Assembly: GCA_029721435.1 (NCBI GenBank)
Contig: CM056580.1
Location: 21,398,367-21,462,366 of the forward strand
Length of the DNA stretch: 64,000 nt
Source: Gymnothorax reevesii
Lineage: Eukaryota; Chordata; Actinopteri; Anguilliformes; Muraenidae
Direction of reading: 5' to 3'
Below are positions 41,400-54,139 of this stretch, one piece after another. The notes beneath the pieces were generated by a model. It was not told the origin of the DNA, searched no databases, and saw nothing but the letters and a program-made list of their open reading frames with translations. Position numbers and translations under genes: made by a program. Position 1 is the first letter of the stretch. Each line of letters begins with the position of its first letter.

Positions 41400-42461
41400 A
41401 TTGGATGCTGAGCAGTGACTTTAGAAATGACTTTCTGACATTTCTACCAGACAGCTGTATAATGAGTTTGAAAGTTGGTTCAGTTGTCATTTTGGAGGAC
41501 TGCTGTCTAGACTAGGGAGACGTGACAGTCACCTTGATGTGGATGGAGAGCCCACCATCTTGCATGTCCAATTAATATCTACAACAAAAAGCATTTTTTA
41601 CTGAGGTTTGACCAAACTTTCAGGCCAGTAAAGTATTTGTTTTCCGTGCGGATCAAGCTTACGACCGAAGGTCACCCTAGGGAGGACTTAAATAGCAGCA
41701 GTGTCAGCCAGATATTCAAATGCAGACACCATACGTGAACTCTCGAAGGAAAACTTAACTCAGGGAAAGTAACTACAATTATGGACCCTGGGTGAAAATA
41801 AGTATAAGCCCTCAGCTCATTCCCAGGCTTTCTAAATGCTCTCAGCCGGTGTTTCTCAAACTTTGTCTGAAGGGACCCCATATCGGCTGCTTGGAGCACA
41901 AAAAGGTTAAGTGCTTTTTTTAAGTTTTGAGAAAAAGCAATGTAAAGTTTTGAAACGAGGTGAGAAATATGATTTGCATCCAACTAAATAGTTTCTCGGC
42001 AGGTAACTGTGTTCAGTGATCATGTTTCAGGTCAGCACAATTTTGCATCAATAATTTGACTAAAAGAATTTAAGCAAAAAATTCACGTAACCTTTTTATG
42101 CTGCAAGCAGTCAACATGTATGCTGGTTTTTGTCCAAGCTCCAGAATTTAAGCAGGCTGTCTATTTTTCTTGTTTGCCTCACTGGGTGCCTTTGGTGTTT
42201 AGATGGGTTGCTTATCTTAATCCATACTTTGCCAATATACAGTACTTTGCAATGTTATTAAAATTCCCAATTTCATGTGGTGCTTATTACAGTCTATTGC
42301 CAGTATTTGCATGAAATAGGGTAAAAACAAAAGATCATGAAGTTAATGGGCCAATATAACTTATTAACTCGTTTAATGTTTTTGCAAAAAATGTGATGAT
42401 TTAATTTCTGATTCAACACAATGCAGGATTGCCTCATTATCACTTGCTTTGTCACCGAATT
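41400..42461. other. No recognised features
   Basis: Open frames of 60-103 codons occur without motifs. No inverted or terminal repeats were identified. Confidence 0.4.
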
Positions 42462-43050
42462 TGTGAGGTACAGTTCAGGAACCACTCGAGAGAGACAGGA
42501 ATCCAAAAACGTATGCCTTTATTGGAGTCCGAGTCAAAGCCAGAAAACACAGGAATTGCCAAGCCACAATACGAAATCCAAAAACAGTGTCGACTAGACA
42601 GGCAGGGGTCAGACCCAGTAAGACAGATGGGCAGAGGTACAAAAGCGAGAGGCAAAAAGTCTTAGTCGATGGGCAAAGCCAATGGTCATACACAGGGCAT
42701 CCAAACACAGAACTCGTGGTCATACAAAAATAGGTCAAAATCCAGAAAGGCAAAAACAGCACAAAAAGGGCAGTGGCAAGAATCAGGGTCGGACTATCCA
42801 GTAGAAGAAAAACAATAATCAAAGGCGTACAAGGAGCTCGGCACAATGAAATATTGATCAACGCTCTGACAAGAGCAGTGAGTGAAAAGACTCCTAATAT
42901 ACACACAGGAAAGGTCACATGCTATACAGAGATCGGCTGTGGGGAATGAGGCTAATTACATCGGGAGAATCACATGAGGGAAGCCCTAACCACGGAAATT
43001 GGCAGAAGACAAAATACGAACGGGAATCACACAAACAGCCTATTACATTT
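42462..43050 (-). repeat. LTR fragment related to the solo LTR at 15340
   Basis: It begins TGTGAGGTACAG, as the solo LTR begins TGTGAGGTAGCG on plus. It has the same order of features: CCTTTATTGGAGTC (a poly(A)-signal region on minus), a purine-rich CAAAACAGG... zone, CTAATATACACACAGGAAAG against CTAATATACACTTCTGGGAA, then GATCACATG/GGTCACATG, GGGAGAATCACATGAGGGAA and CTAACCACGGAAATTGGC. Only the first half aligns; the TGTTATGATCC end was not found, so this copy is truncated or recombined. Confidence 0.65.
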
Positions 43051-44880
43051 AAACAGCTCCGGTCCAGGAGTTCTACGTGCACAGATTACAAGCGCAGGAG
43101 AGTGATTAAGCACGTGGTTTTGTTTGTCAAGGTGTCCATTGCCAGTGTGGACCCACTTGATTCCCTTGTCTTAAGTTTGATCAGTTATGGGTATTTTACC
43201 CCTTTCACGCCATTTTATGGACATTAAAATGTAGTCATTGTTTGTCAAGACCAATAAGTCATGCATGTCCTCAGAAAATTCTTTTTTAGAGCATGCATGA
43301 CTATGTCTGACAGAATGTGATTTAAGGGTGTAAGTTCCACATTAAAAGTTCATTGTTTACAAAAAATAATCAGGTGGGTAAAATTTTAGGATTGCCACCA
43401 GGGTTGGTTGAAACACCTGCATTCACAGGAATCCCTGAGGACTGAGCTTGAGAACCACCACTCAAAACCACTGTCACTAAAGTTCTCCAGCAGGAGGAGG
43501 AGCCTTATCCTGAGCTCCTGATGGGCGACTTGCGTCAATGGCAATGATGAATTAAAAATTCAAAACGATCTAAGAAACAAAGGATTGAAAAAATATGCAA
43601 AACCTAAAAAAATATTAAATATTTTAAAAAATATTTTATATGATTACTTATTACAATAAATATTATTATAATAATTATATATAAAATATACAAAAATGCA
43701 AAATTTTGATTCTGATCATTTTTCCATTGTGGTCTTCAATTTCTTGCAGGTGCATCAAGCAGTATTATCAGAGAGACAGGCAAGGATCATGCTAACATCC
43801 ACACGGCCAGCCTTTAAAAAGAGGATAATCTAGGTTCATTTGCACATGCCTCTTCATTCTCAAGAGCATATTATAATTAGAAGGCTGATTTCAATGAGAG
43901 ACTATGTAATGCTCACTACAGATGTGATAGTTCCATCATCATAATGTGAGTACTCAATTTAAATTAATTGTCAACTTAACTGAATCGAATAAGCACTTAA
44001 AAGTTTTTTTTTTATTTCTCTTACTGTTGCCCTCACTTTGAAAGGTTTACTGTATATTTCATGTTCTTTCCTGACAAGGTGGTGTGAAATCAGTGACAGC
44101 AAAACATAACAGTTTCTGACATCCATAAAATCCCATTTGTTATCCGGATATTTTCAAAACTGGTGAATCCGTCAGTGACAGAGGATTATATCAGTATCAG
44201 AACGTAGCAGTGAGGTGATAAGTCTGTTCAATGCGATGAACCCAACCAGAATACGTCATTGCTAAATCATCATAAATGAAGAGAAATTACACGAATGGAT
44301 TCATGAAAACTAGCAAAAGTTCTTTTGGTGTTGCTTGTTCATAAGCACTTGCTTGTGGAAGCTTTGTTGACCTCATATAGTTTTAGTAAAGTTAGATTTA
44401 TTATCTCAACTGAGAAATTGCAAGGCCTAAACATTCTGCTTTAGGTGCCATTTAGATGCTGAGCAAGATAGGTAGCTGGTGTTCAAAGTTGTTTCGCCAT
44501 CAAAGAACCTCAGTAGTGGGGGAAACGACCAAGGGGCACTCATATCAAAAATTTCATGAGTTTATACCATTTTTGGTTCAAATTACAGTCAGCCAAGAGG
44601 ATCAATGCTAGTTATTCCATAACCTGTCCTCCCAGTACTTCATAAATTCTGTTATAAGCACAGCGGATGGAACTAAAGCAGTCTTGAGCAGTGAAACCGT
44701 AAGTTAAAAGATATGATTCTTGAGGAGCAGTATGGAAGCAAATGTCGATGTCAAAACAGAGGTCAAAAGAGCAGCTAATGATCTTCTCTTACGGGGAAGT
44801 GTGTGCAGGTTTGAGTGAGCAAAGGGTTATAACCATGTGCAATATTTCAAAATTAAAAACCAATTCCTAGCCAACTAGGA
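43051..44880. other. No recognised features; AT-rich, with a possible conserved block near 43800-43960
   Basis: The stretch around 43590-43700 is very AT-rich. The interval 43820-43960 (with GCATATTATAATTAGAAGGC) looks unlike the surrounding repeats and could be a conserved non-coding element. No gene was seen. Confidence 0.3.
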
Positions 44881-44883
44881 AGT

Positions 44884-45022
44884 CCATCCATTTCTATACC
44901 CGCTTATTCCTCGCTAGGGTCGCGGGGCGAGCTGGAGCCTATACCAGCTGACTACGGGCAAAGGCAGGGACCCACCCTGAACAGCTTGCCAATCCATCGC
45001 AGGGCGCACACGCCATTCAACT
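44884..45022 (+). repeat. Dispersed fish repeat (CCATTTCTATACCCGCTTAT type)
   Basis: The blocks CCATTTCTATACCCGCTTAT, AGGGTCGCGGGGCGAGCTGG, AGCCTATACCAGCTGACTAC, GGGCAAAGGCAGGGACCCAC and CCAATCCATCGCAGGGCGCA are recognised as a very abundant fish dispersed repeat. It is bounded by CCAACTAGGAAGT (44870) and CAACTAGGAAGTAATT (45018), so CAACTAGGAAGT is probably the target duplication (about 12 bp), consistent with a retrotransposed unit. Confidence 0.7.
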
Positions 45023-45199
45023 AGGAAGTAATTACTTGATGAGAGATAATTATCATTTCTAAAACAATATTTCTCATGCAAACATTTTGGTGATGTTGCA
45101 ACATGCTCTGAAGCTTTGTAACAATTCATCATTCGAAAAGGATGTTGCAGGGTATTAAGTTTGCTCAACAGAAGAGCTCATACTAAACTCAGCCAGGTC

Positions 45200-45425
45200 T
45201 CATCGCTCTTTGCCTCGGTCAGGCTGGGGGGGCGGGGAATGGGGGGGTGGTTGAAGGGGGTGAGTGAGTTATGCATTTGTGATCATGTTTATGCACCATC
45301 TTTAGAATCGCTGCATGAAATATAAAAGGCGGCAGGAGCGCGCTCCAGAGATGCAGATTCAGCAGTCATCTCCTTCAGCTGCAGAGGCGAGCGTTTCAGC
45401 CTGGGGACGGAGAGGCAGCTGCCAT
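45200..45425 (+). promoter_or_regulatory. Candidate TATA-box core promoter
   Basis: TATAAAAGGCGGC (TATAAAAG at 45321-45328) is followed about 25-38 bases downstream by AGAGATGCAGATTCAGCAG, where initiation would be expected. G-rich runs lie upstream (GGGGGGGCGGGG near 45227). A CAGCTG-rich stretch follows. TATA plus GC-rich flanks in an otherwise AT-rich region is suggestive, but no coding exon or clear splice donor follows, and the sequence after 45425 is AT-rich and repeat-like. Confidence 0.35.
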
Positions 45426-45429
45426 TAGG

Positions 45430-48400
45430 CCTACAAAATAAATCAAATTTTAATTGATATCACATATGAGAATATCGCAATAAGCACATTGCCAGGATTG
45501 CAATATTGGATTGGTTTGAATTCTCAGTTTTAAAGAATGGAGACACAGAGAGCAGAGAACTGCAGATGAGTCTCCGCGAGTCTCTCTCACTGCAGGTACT
45601 GCTCGTGCACAGTTGACATCTGAAGGCCAATTTATGCCGCAATGTGAAGCACATCTCAACACAGCTTGTACATGTGCCTCAATTAAATAATGATAATTTC
45701 CCACTTCACATTAGATATACCGTTATTTAATATTTTTAAGAGTAAAAATAGTCAGAATTGGATCGCACCCTAATACTGGAGTTATCTCTTCACTTATTTT
45801 CATCGCATAATCCAATTTGTTAATCGCTTGTCACATTTTCTCTCCATTTCGTGCAGTCCTAGCCGCCAGGTTCTGTGCGGCTTGCTCACGAACTGAGGCT
45901 CAGGCTGAGTACCTGCATATGTGTGAGGATGACCCAAAAAATGATGTCTATGGGGCGTGAGTTGAACACAAGCACTACTGAAGTGCGGAACTCTCATAGT
46001 GTCTGCACAATGGAAGATGCTTATACAGCAAACAAACAAAACATACACTCACAAAATGCACAGAATGAAATGCACACATCTCCCACGTATCTTTGATTAT
46101 ATGAGAATAAGCAAAATCTGTGATGGCTTTAGCATGAAGTAAATTGGGCAGAAATCAAAAATTAAGGCTGGAGAATGCAATTTTTCAAAAAATCACTTTT
46201 TGTCATATTTGTTAAAACTGTTACTATGATGCGAGTCAGATGATCTTTGAGCAAATCAGAGTCATCAGGCTCTATCTAATCCTTCTAATTCCCTCTGCAA
46301 GATTTCACCCTGACCGGGACAAAACAACCAATCAGAGCCAGGAGGAGTGACTGACGATGACAATCATCTCTCTTGCACACGCAATTCAATCAGCTGTGTA
46401 GCCTACCTGTGGGTGTTTCTTTACAGCTGGACAAACGCTAGCCAGCATAAGCGCTGCCATTTCTCATGGACTTCCTAATTAGTTCAAACTTGAGAAGTTG
46501 AGAACGGGAGTATAAATTTCCAAGAACGCGAGGACACGGTATGGTGAATCTGTTACGTTCTTGTCTACTTAACATTTCAGCGCGAGAATTTATTTGTTCA
46601 CCTTTCTCACAATTTTAGTATTGTAAAAAATAAACAGTTATGTGCTTTTTCCTCAGCGTATGCTGTTGTCGCTGACTGTCACCAGAGAATGCTGTCACAT
46701 TAGCTGTAAAAGCCATAGGGAAAAAGCAGGCTGCACTTACAGCCGATAGGCTTTGCAAGCTCGGCTCAATAATAACTTTGTCGGTAGTTGGTTGCTAACG
46801 CAAGTAGGTGGCTGGTAGATACATCTTATATCACCACAGATGTATCTGAAATGCCATATAGCTTCATATGTAAGACGCCAATGGTTACAGTAACACTCCA
46901 TTGAGAATATCTAATGTTACAAACGTAACTGGCTGACGTTCGCTTGTTTCCAGTGCTAAGGCTAGCTCAGTGGCTAGCTGTGTTTTATAAATAATATGCT
47001 GTAACTCTATTTCTAATATGTCCAGGTAGTCATATTGGTTTGGTCTTTGACCTGAGGCCACATTCATAGGATACTTGCTGATGGTAAAATGTTATTTTTA
47101 TTATTTCGCTGTGTTTGCACCTTGCATTCACACAGCTCCGCTGGCGATTCAGACATACGACACTGCGTCCAGGTAACGGGATGTGAGACTCGCGCTCGTG
47201 CATGTGAATCAGGGGGCGTGGCTTTGGTCAGATAGTTGAGGGGAGGGGGTGGGTTTAGAGGGAAGGCTACATTCAAATCTTGCTTGCTGCTCCGAGATTG
47301 CATACTCCTGCTTTAAAGGAGAATTCCGGTGTGGAATGGACTTGGCGTGTATTGAAACATGATAATAAGTATTTATTTTTGTTGAATGCCCCACCTCTGT
47401 ACGTGCACAACATTTCAAAATATATGGCATTTTAGCCGAAGCTCCCAACAGGCTTACAATGGTAGCAAATCAGGCATAGTGTTGCCATGCAAAGAAATCA
47501 CTATTTTTTTATCATTTACAAGGCTCAAAGTAGCTCCACACTTCATCCATAGAATTCCGAGGGCCCTGCCATTTAAAACGAGGCACTGAGAACTTTGAAA
47601 ATGCACAAGTAGTTTATTAAAAAAAGACTATTTATGCAAACAGTACCTTGAGCTAGCTTCCAGTTGCCTCCATCTTGAAAGTCGCGGTAAGTCGATTGAC
47701 GAGCACGAACAAATAGGAAGGATAGGGGAACAGATCGCAATCTACTCGTTCAAAACTGGTGTGTGATTGTTTAGGAGTAATAAAGTCGCATCCAGAACTC
47801 CCGTCAGAGACCGTTAATACCTCCACAAAAATATTACAGCATAACATAGCTATAACATAGCTACACATCCATCTAGTTACTAATATTTACATTTTCAAAT
47901 GCGCAAGTAGACAACCAGTGTGACAGAATACTGATCCAGTATTCTATAGCTGTGGGGCTAGTAGCTTAGTTAACTGATTTCTAAAGGGCTTCCTTCCCAT
48001 TAGCAAGTGTAGCTAAACATGTTGTCAAGTTTCTTTTTCTAGCCAGGTAGAGTTTCCACAGTAACGTCAGTGGTTCCATCCTTCACCATTTTCTGGTACT
48101 GGGGATAGGTACTGGGGAAAAAAAGTGCCACCATCTTCCTCTTCCGATTGTTCAGTGGTTCACTCACTTCCTTTGTGTCATAAATCTAACTTTAATTTAC
48201 CAAGGAAATCGTACCTTGTGGCGGACAAAATTGCATGGTGAAAGCAAGGCTTAGTCTTTTGGGAACCTGTATAAATGCTGCTGTTCTCATTATTCTATAG
48301 CCATTAGGCTATACTGTTCAATCAAAGTGTATTTCTTAGTGATAACTTGTGAACTGCAACTTTTATATTAACGTGACAAAATCAAATTGCTACGCTCTAA

Positions 48401-48624
48401 ATTTTAATTTCAATTCCAAGCAAAATTCCTCAGCACATGTAAAATGCTTACATTTCTTGCCAATAACAGAATTTTGCAATCACCTTTTGCTGTTGAAAGT
48501 ACCTCAATTTTCATGTGTGAAAACACAGAGGGGTGAAAAACTAATGGAAAACTCTGTATGAATAGTCTAACAAAGGTGTTGGGCATCCACAAGCTGCCAG
48601 ATCAGCTTCAAGAGGCATTGGCAC
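45430..48624. other. Mostly unassigned, probably several old transposon fragments
   Basis: I see textures typical of fish DNA-transposon debris (ATATCGCAATAAGCACATTG near 45470; TTTAAAGGAGAATTCCGGTG at about 47312; CTTTGTCGGTAGTTGGTTGC near 46770), but no matched termini or transposase motif. No gene was found. Short frames here overlap on both strands. Confidence 0.3.
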
Positions 48625-48956
48625 ATAGGGCTCTAAATTCATAGACCAGGCGCAGGCGCGGCGAATGGGGGGTACGCCGCGCCAATGGGGTGTGTCCAGG
48701 TGTATGTTGCAATTTCGTGCCCAACGAAGCCTGGCGCAAGTACTCCTCTGTCCCGCCTCCCTGCGCAAGTGGCAAGGAAGGCGTGTTTGAGTATAACACA
48801 GCCGAGTCAAATCTTCACCAGTCAAATGAGCTCCTCTCCTCACCTTTAATGTGTTGGAATATAGAAGCCTCTGTCTTATATCTGCATGATGCGTTAATGT
48901 TGCAATTTACTTTGCTTCTTCAGGCATGTTTTCTGCACCGCTTACGTCTATATTAA

Positions 48957-50891
48957 CCCCTTTCTGCAGATGTAGACGCCTGCGTCTATAGATCTGCAAA
49001 TTTAAGCATGCTGTTACTGTGCTCGATCACTAGATGGCACCCCCGGATTAGTTATTGAATGTTCACAAGCAAGCAAACCTCGAACGCGGTTCTGAATATG
49101 CGGAAGTTCACTCCGCTCCCTGTTTTTCGAGAGCTGCGTGAATTAAACTCCTCAGCTAAGCCTGATGTGCAAACTGGTCAGTATCCTTGCTCATAGTATC
49201 GATCTAGCAGTTTAAAAAAACAATATCTTGACACGGAAAAAATTGTTATCCTTTGTAGCAAGCAGTTTAGCCACAGTGAGCCAACAGTATTCCAATTAGT
49301 GTTTCAGAAAAATCAGTTTTCTGAGGCAAAAAAAATCGACATGGTATTGATTCTCTCACATTCTACTGTCAATTACAGTTGTCACATACAAAAAAATTCG
49401 TTGTTCCCTACCGTGGATTTACGTGTAGATTCCTTCATTGACAAATCCAGCGCCTCCTTATATCCACCCAAGTACTGGCGTTGATAGCCAATCACTCAAC
49501 CATACACTCAGGGTCTTCTGCGTAATTGTAGAGTTACACTTCATGCCCTCGTGAAGTTTCCCTGGTAACAATGTATTGATTGGCTCATTTCTTATCCAAT
49601 TCCCGAGTGTTTAAACATTTTAGAGTAAACGAAACACATTGATTGGACAAACACAGAGCATACAAACCTATGCGTATCAGCAGGCTCGGTTGTATCCTGT
49701 CTACGTTACGCACATTACACAGCTAAAATAGACGCGATTTACATATAACAGGTTCGCAAAACTGGCCTTTAAGTGTTCAGTTACATTAACAGGATTTAAA
49801 TGAGATAAGGATATGGTCAGTTGGAATTATTTCGAATGAAACAGGACTGGAGGGTTCTTGCTACTGGATCGGTCTCTGGAGGAGGGATTCATGAAAAGGT
49901 CAGGCAGCTACTTTTTTTTTTGTTTCGTTTTGGAATGTATACATACTCGACAAAGTCGAATGTCGAGGTTTTTTTCCTGGTTAAAACGCGAACTGCCCGT
50001 GCATTTGGGTGGACCCCCTGGTACGTTCATTGCACGTTTCTTTTGAATCGGGAGAGGCAATGGAATGTTTGATATTCCCTGAAAGTGGAGTGTCTGTTCT
50101 GTTAAAATAAGGTATATTTCAGAATTCAGATATTACTGAGTTAGTGAGGTGTACTTGTACCTTACAAGTGTTGAAATGGGTTTGTGAGCTTAGAAGAGGA
50201 GACTGGTAGCTTCCATTACAGGGTGAATGTTCTAACCGTTTAATTAGCAGTTTATTTAATGCGTGTTTGTGCTGGCTTTGAAGAAAAATGGCCAAAACTC
50301 TAAACTTTATTATGGAGAAACGGCATGTTTTGTGTTTGGAGAGGTTACTGGTGACCACTGATATTCAACTGCACTGACATTGATAAATTCATACTAAACT
50401 CAACCAGAAAATCATTTGCTCATATTAAATTTCATGCCTTAAAACTTTATTTGTGTTAAATACATGATTTTTTTATGATTTGACAGTACATCATTTTGAG
50501 ACTTTGGGGAGACACTTGGGTAGCTGTATAATTTGGCTAATAGCATGTAGGTAATCTAGAATGTAATGTTGAAGATGAATTCTACTTGTTCTCAAGGAGT
50601 TTATGATACCAGAAATGTATAGTTTTAAGCCCCAGCAGTTTTTCAATCCTCAGAATTATTTTTTTTTTTGCAATTTCAATGGTGAATTCTCGTGAAGATT
50701 TTTTATGTTTGGAGCTCATTTCCTCTCCCAAAATCATGAAAATAAACTTAAATGAATGTAATTCTAAATGCTGTAAGTGTCCTTTCTGAATTGAGCCACA
50801 TTTTTCCTCTTTAAGAAGCTTAAATCTTGAATTATACAGCATTAAAGTGGGTAACCCATAAATAGCCAAATTTGGCTTCTGCACAAAGGGG
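48957..50891. mobile_element. TTAA-flanked piggyBac-like non-autonomous element, copy B (1935 bp)
   Basis: The element reads CCCCTTTCTGCAGATGTAGA...CTTCTGCACAAAGGGG, with TTAA at 48953-48956 and 50892-50895. Just inside the left end, TAGACGCCTGCGTCTA is a perfect 7-bp-arm palindrome; in copy A it is TAGATGCTAGCGTCTA. Removing this element and one TTAA restores continuity with copy 1 of the host transposon (CTATATTAA joined to the stretch leading into TTAGCTGGCTAGCTAG). The near-equal lengths of copies A and B suggest a defined non-autonomous family rather than random deletions. Confidence 0.83.
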
Positions 50892-51263
50892 TTAAGCATT
50901 ACAAATAAGAGTTAGCTGGCTAGCTAGTGCATTCGCGAATTATTACCATTAGCGAACTTGAATGGAATTTCAAAACAAAACTACGTCAGATCACTGAAAC
51001 TCATGAAGTTGGAATGAAATACGACGGTTGCTCATAGGGAAGAGAAATGATTGATAGCATGTTCCCATTATTACACCTTGTTGCTGCTCAAAATGTTGAG
51101 ATTAACATGCTTGGACGACAATGCAAGATACGTTACACATTTATTTTCAATATGTGATCTTAACTCAGTACGACATCATAGCAATCAGGCTGTATTCCTT
51201 TCCCCCACTAAAAACGACCGAAGTGACAATAATAGTAGAGTATTTTTATTTTCAGAGTAACAA

Positions 51264-52178
51264 ATTTTTTGCACGACAGATTGCGTTGAACGCAATGTCT
51301 TGTGTCCGAAAGTCTGACAGGGTTTTAATATATCTCCCTGTCCGACAGTCGAATATTGTTTTTAATTTCTTCAAATCTACTGACTCTTAGATATTAAACG
51401 TGAATGTTTTGATAAGAGGGCTCAGTTCTTCAAGATGAGTACCGAGAATTTCAATCAATGTTTCTGTTTAAGCTCTGCTCGATAAAGTGAGTCAACATTG
51501 GCTGGGGACAATGTACAATGCCACCGTGTCTGACCAAAAAAAAAAGTGGATGAATAGAACAGATTGATTACAAAATAAAGAATAAAAAGAAACATCTTAA
51601 CAACAGAACATTCAATGAGCACTGCGATTTATTTATTTGCGGGTCATCTTTTTTGGATGTTCCGTTTGTTGGTGATATATTTTATTCTTTATTTCGTTAT
51701 ATATGTGTTCTCATATCAATAATTTTACTTTTTGCAGGCTGCTGCATGGAGTATTTTGAATTTCGCGTCGGACAGTCTTGATCGTGCGTGCGATAATTTA
51801 TTCACACTGTCAATGGTCATGGAATTGATTTGCTCGCTGAGGACAAGTATATTTTATCTCTAGTGTGGAAATAATCTTTTCGATCCATCTGACTAATTTT
51901 CAAAAGAAAGACCCAATAAAGAATGTTGTCTATCTTCAACGGAAGAAAACAGACGAACAGGCTAAAAAGACCAAGAAAAGTTGATAGCTATCAATTTGCA
52001 TTTTGTGAAGGTCGAACACAAACATGGCCAAGTTTGCAAGTCTAATAATTCCTGGAATACTCGGAAAATTAGAACTTCTATGACTTTCGGACACGGAGCT
52101 ATATTAAAACCCTGTCCGACTATCGAGTCTTTGCAATGACTTTGTCTGTAATCAGTCGAGCGAAAAATTTGTTTCGTG
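51264..52178. repeat. Internal inverted repeat of TIR element copy 2
   Basis: The arms at about 51264-51352 and 52084-52178 are inverted and imperfect. The best part is GACAGGGTTTTAATATATCT against GACAGGGTTTTAATATAGCT (after inversion); the outer parts agree at roughly two thirds of positions. About 730 bp lie between. The outer arms match the fold-back of copy 1. Confidence 0.7.
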
Positions 52179-52837
52179 TCCAGTGTGCAAGCGGCTTTAC
52201 TGAGCATAGAACGCAAGCATGTATATATATCCAGTTTGTGGTTGGCTGAGAAAGATGTGAAGTCGTTAGTTTGCTTCACAGATTCAGCAGCGTTGATTAA
52301 GCCAGGTCAAGTTTCCATTACGCGTGCCAACCGCCTTTAATCTGACATTGGGACAGTCGATGTAGATACTATAATTTATGTCCTTATTCAGATAGTTACA
52401 TTAAATAGTGCTTCCTGTAATTGTTTATTGTATTGAAATGTGCCTGACATTCTGGAAACCCGCCTGTGAGATTTCGGTGACGTGTGCGCACTGTGCGCCG
52501 GTCAGCCAAATTACCACTGCACAGAAATTAAAGGTTGGAGCTGGCAAGTTTTCTGCGCAACTCCAGTGGAGATTTTTTCTACGAAATTGACACTGTGTCT
52601 TGATGAATATGTGACACCTCCCCCTACTGCGGCACACGTTCGTCTACCAAAGGCTGCGCACGGTGTTGCACCTCAAAAAATTACCACTGCGCGGGCTGCG
52701 CCGGACAAAATTACCACTGCGTGGGCTGCGCCATGCTACACCACCTGCGCTGCGCCAAGAAATTAGAGCCCATAGTCTTCAAGTGTACAACCTTACTGGA
52801 AGGATGGAATACCTTTCTCCAAAGATATATGCCCTCA

Positions 52838-54020
52838 CTTGGGCCCTCATTTGTCAAACTTGCAAAGGATCTGGTGTAGATTCTGGTATAAATATCAGCA
52901 TTCTCCAGGTGTCACGTTTGATTTACTAAGTGTATGTCACTGATTTCGGTGTAAAACTGGCATAGAGTTGATAAATCTGGCCACAGAAACCATCTTAATT
53001 TACATGACACGCCCTAATAAATTCATGCTCCGGGAGGCATAGTCCTTAAGCAGTACTTTCTATAAGCGGCACTGGAATGGTCATCAACTGGCGCACTTAT
53101 AAGTGCGGCCAAGAAAAAAAATTCAGCATTGGCCACACGTGCAAGTGTGAATAACATCGGCCTTAATAAATTCCATTTATAGATCCATGATATTTCATGT
53201 TATATAGCCTACATAATTGACAATCCAAATGCTTTACATGTGGGTAAAAAAAAAAAGGTAATCCGATTTTAAGATCGCGCTGTGCCCGCACAAAATGGCC
53301 AGCCAATCGTCACTTTCCCGGAGGAGATCTCTCTGCCGAAAGTTCCTCTCATGTCGGACAGAAGTTTATTCCTCTAACAATAGAAGATCTGCCACTGTCA
53401 AAATGTGATCAAAGTGTCCATAGGCTGAGAAACAAAAGAAATGCAAGTGAGCTAGTTAGTTAATGTACTCTTATGGTTACACAAAGTGACTGCAAAATAA
53501 AGAAAAGTTTGATGAAACCAGTGTAAATGTGAACGCACTGATAATAAATTTGATTTTCTAACATAATTACGCGCAAACTTATTTTCCAGTCTGCCTTTTA
53601 TTAACTTGCGTCTCTTTTGTTGTTCAGTATATATCTGACTGGATGAGCATGTGACATTCCACACTGCATATCTCCCAAGCTACGCAATGCGCTTAATCAA
53701 ATTGATTGTAATTGTCAGCCATCTGGCCTGACAAGCAGGTTTTCTCAAAATATAAGTTTAATTAATTTCTCAACACAGGTGTCTTATTCATTCATTTATT
53801 AATTTAGCCTATTTATCTATTCAGCCAATTTATTCATTTTACTAATGACAGCAACAACAGCATGACCTCCGCATCGCTGCATATGCTTTATTGCTCATGT
53901 TGACAGCTGCACTCGTTCCTGCATGTTATTTGCAGGTTTCAAATCTGCGTACACCTGGTCAGACCTGGTGTGAGATTTTTGCGGACCGTTCGCTCACGTT
54001 CAGATTGATAAATGCCAATT
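52838..54020. mobile_element. Possible TIR element with GGGCCCTCATTTGTCAA end
   Basis: GGGCCCTCATTTGTCAA at 52840 and inverted TTGATAAATG at 54006 resemble the termini of a common fish family (ends near GGGCCCTCATTTATCAA). Interior GGCATAGAGTTGATAAATCTGG repeats the motif. The right terminus is incomplete and no target duplication was confirmed. Confidence 0.3.
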
Positions 54021-54081
54021 CTTGCGGGAGGTTTTCCCCCGTCAATTTGTCATATACCATAAATATACATATATATTTATT

Positions 54082-54134
54082 AATAATAATAATAATAATT
54101 GCAATAACAACAACAATAATAATAATAATAATAA
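54082..54134. repeat. (AAT)n/(AAC)n microsatellite
   Basis: Trinucleotide run of AAT with some AAC interruptions, about 53 bp. Asparagine-rich and isoleucine-rich frames read from it are artefacts. Confidence 0.9.
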
Positions 54135-54139
54135 ATCAG

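Larger units (their letters stand above)
48628..52771 (-). mobile_element. TIR DNA transposon, GGGCTCTAAWTT family, copy 2, containing a TTAA element
   Basis: It starts GGGCTCTAAATTC and ends GAAATTAGAGCCC, flanked by ATA at 48625-48627 and 52772-52774 (3-bp duplication). Its left part is the inverted counterpart of the right part of copy 1 (shared GGCGCAAGTACTC, CATTTGACTGGTGAAG-type and GTTAGCTGGCTAGCTAG blocks), and its right part matches copy 1's left part. Without the nested TTAA element it is about 2.2 kb, against 1.23 kb for copy 1. The extra sequence lies between the two arms of an internal inverted repeat (51264-51352 and 52084-52178). No transposase frame was identified in the extra sequence. 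Confidence 0.8.

Noticed and set aside
45430..46190. First intron and exons following the promoter-like island
   Set aside because: No clear splice donor, no open exon with coding bias, and the sequence resembles repeat debris.
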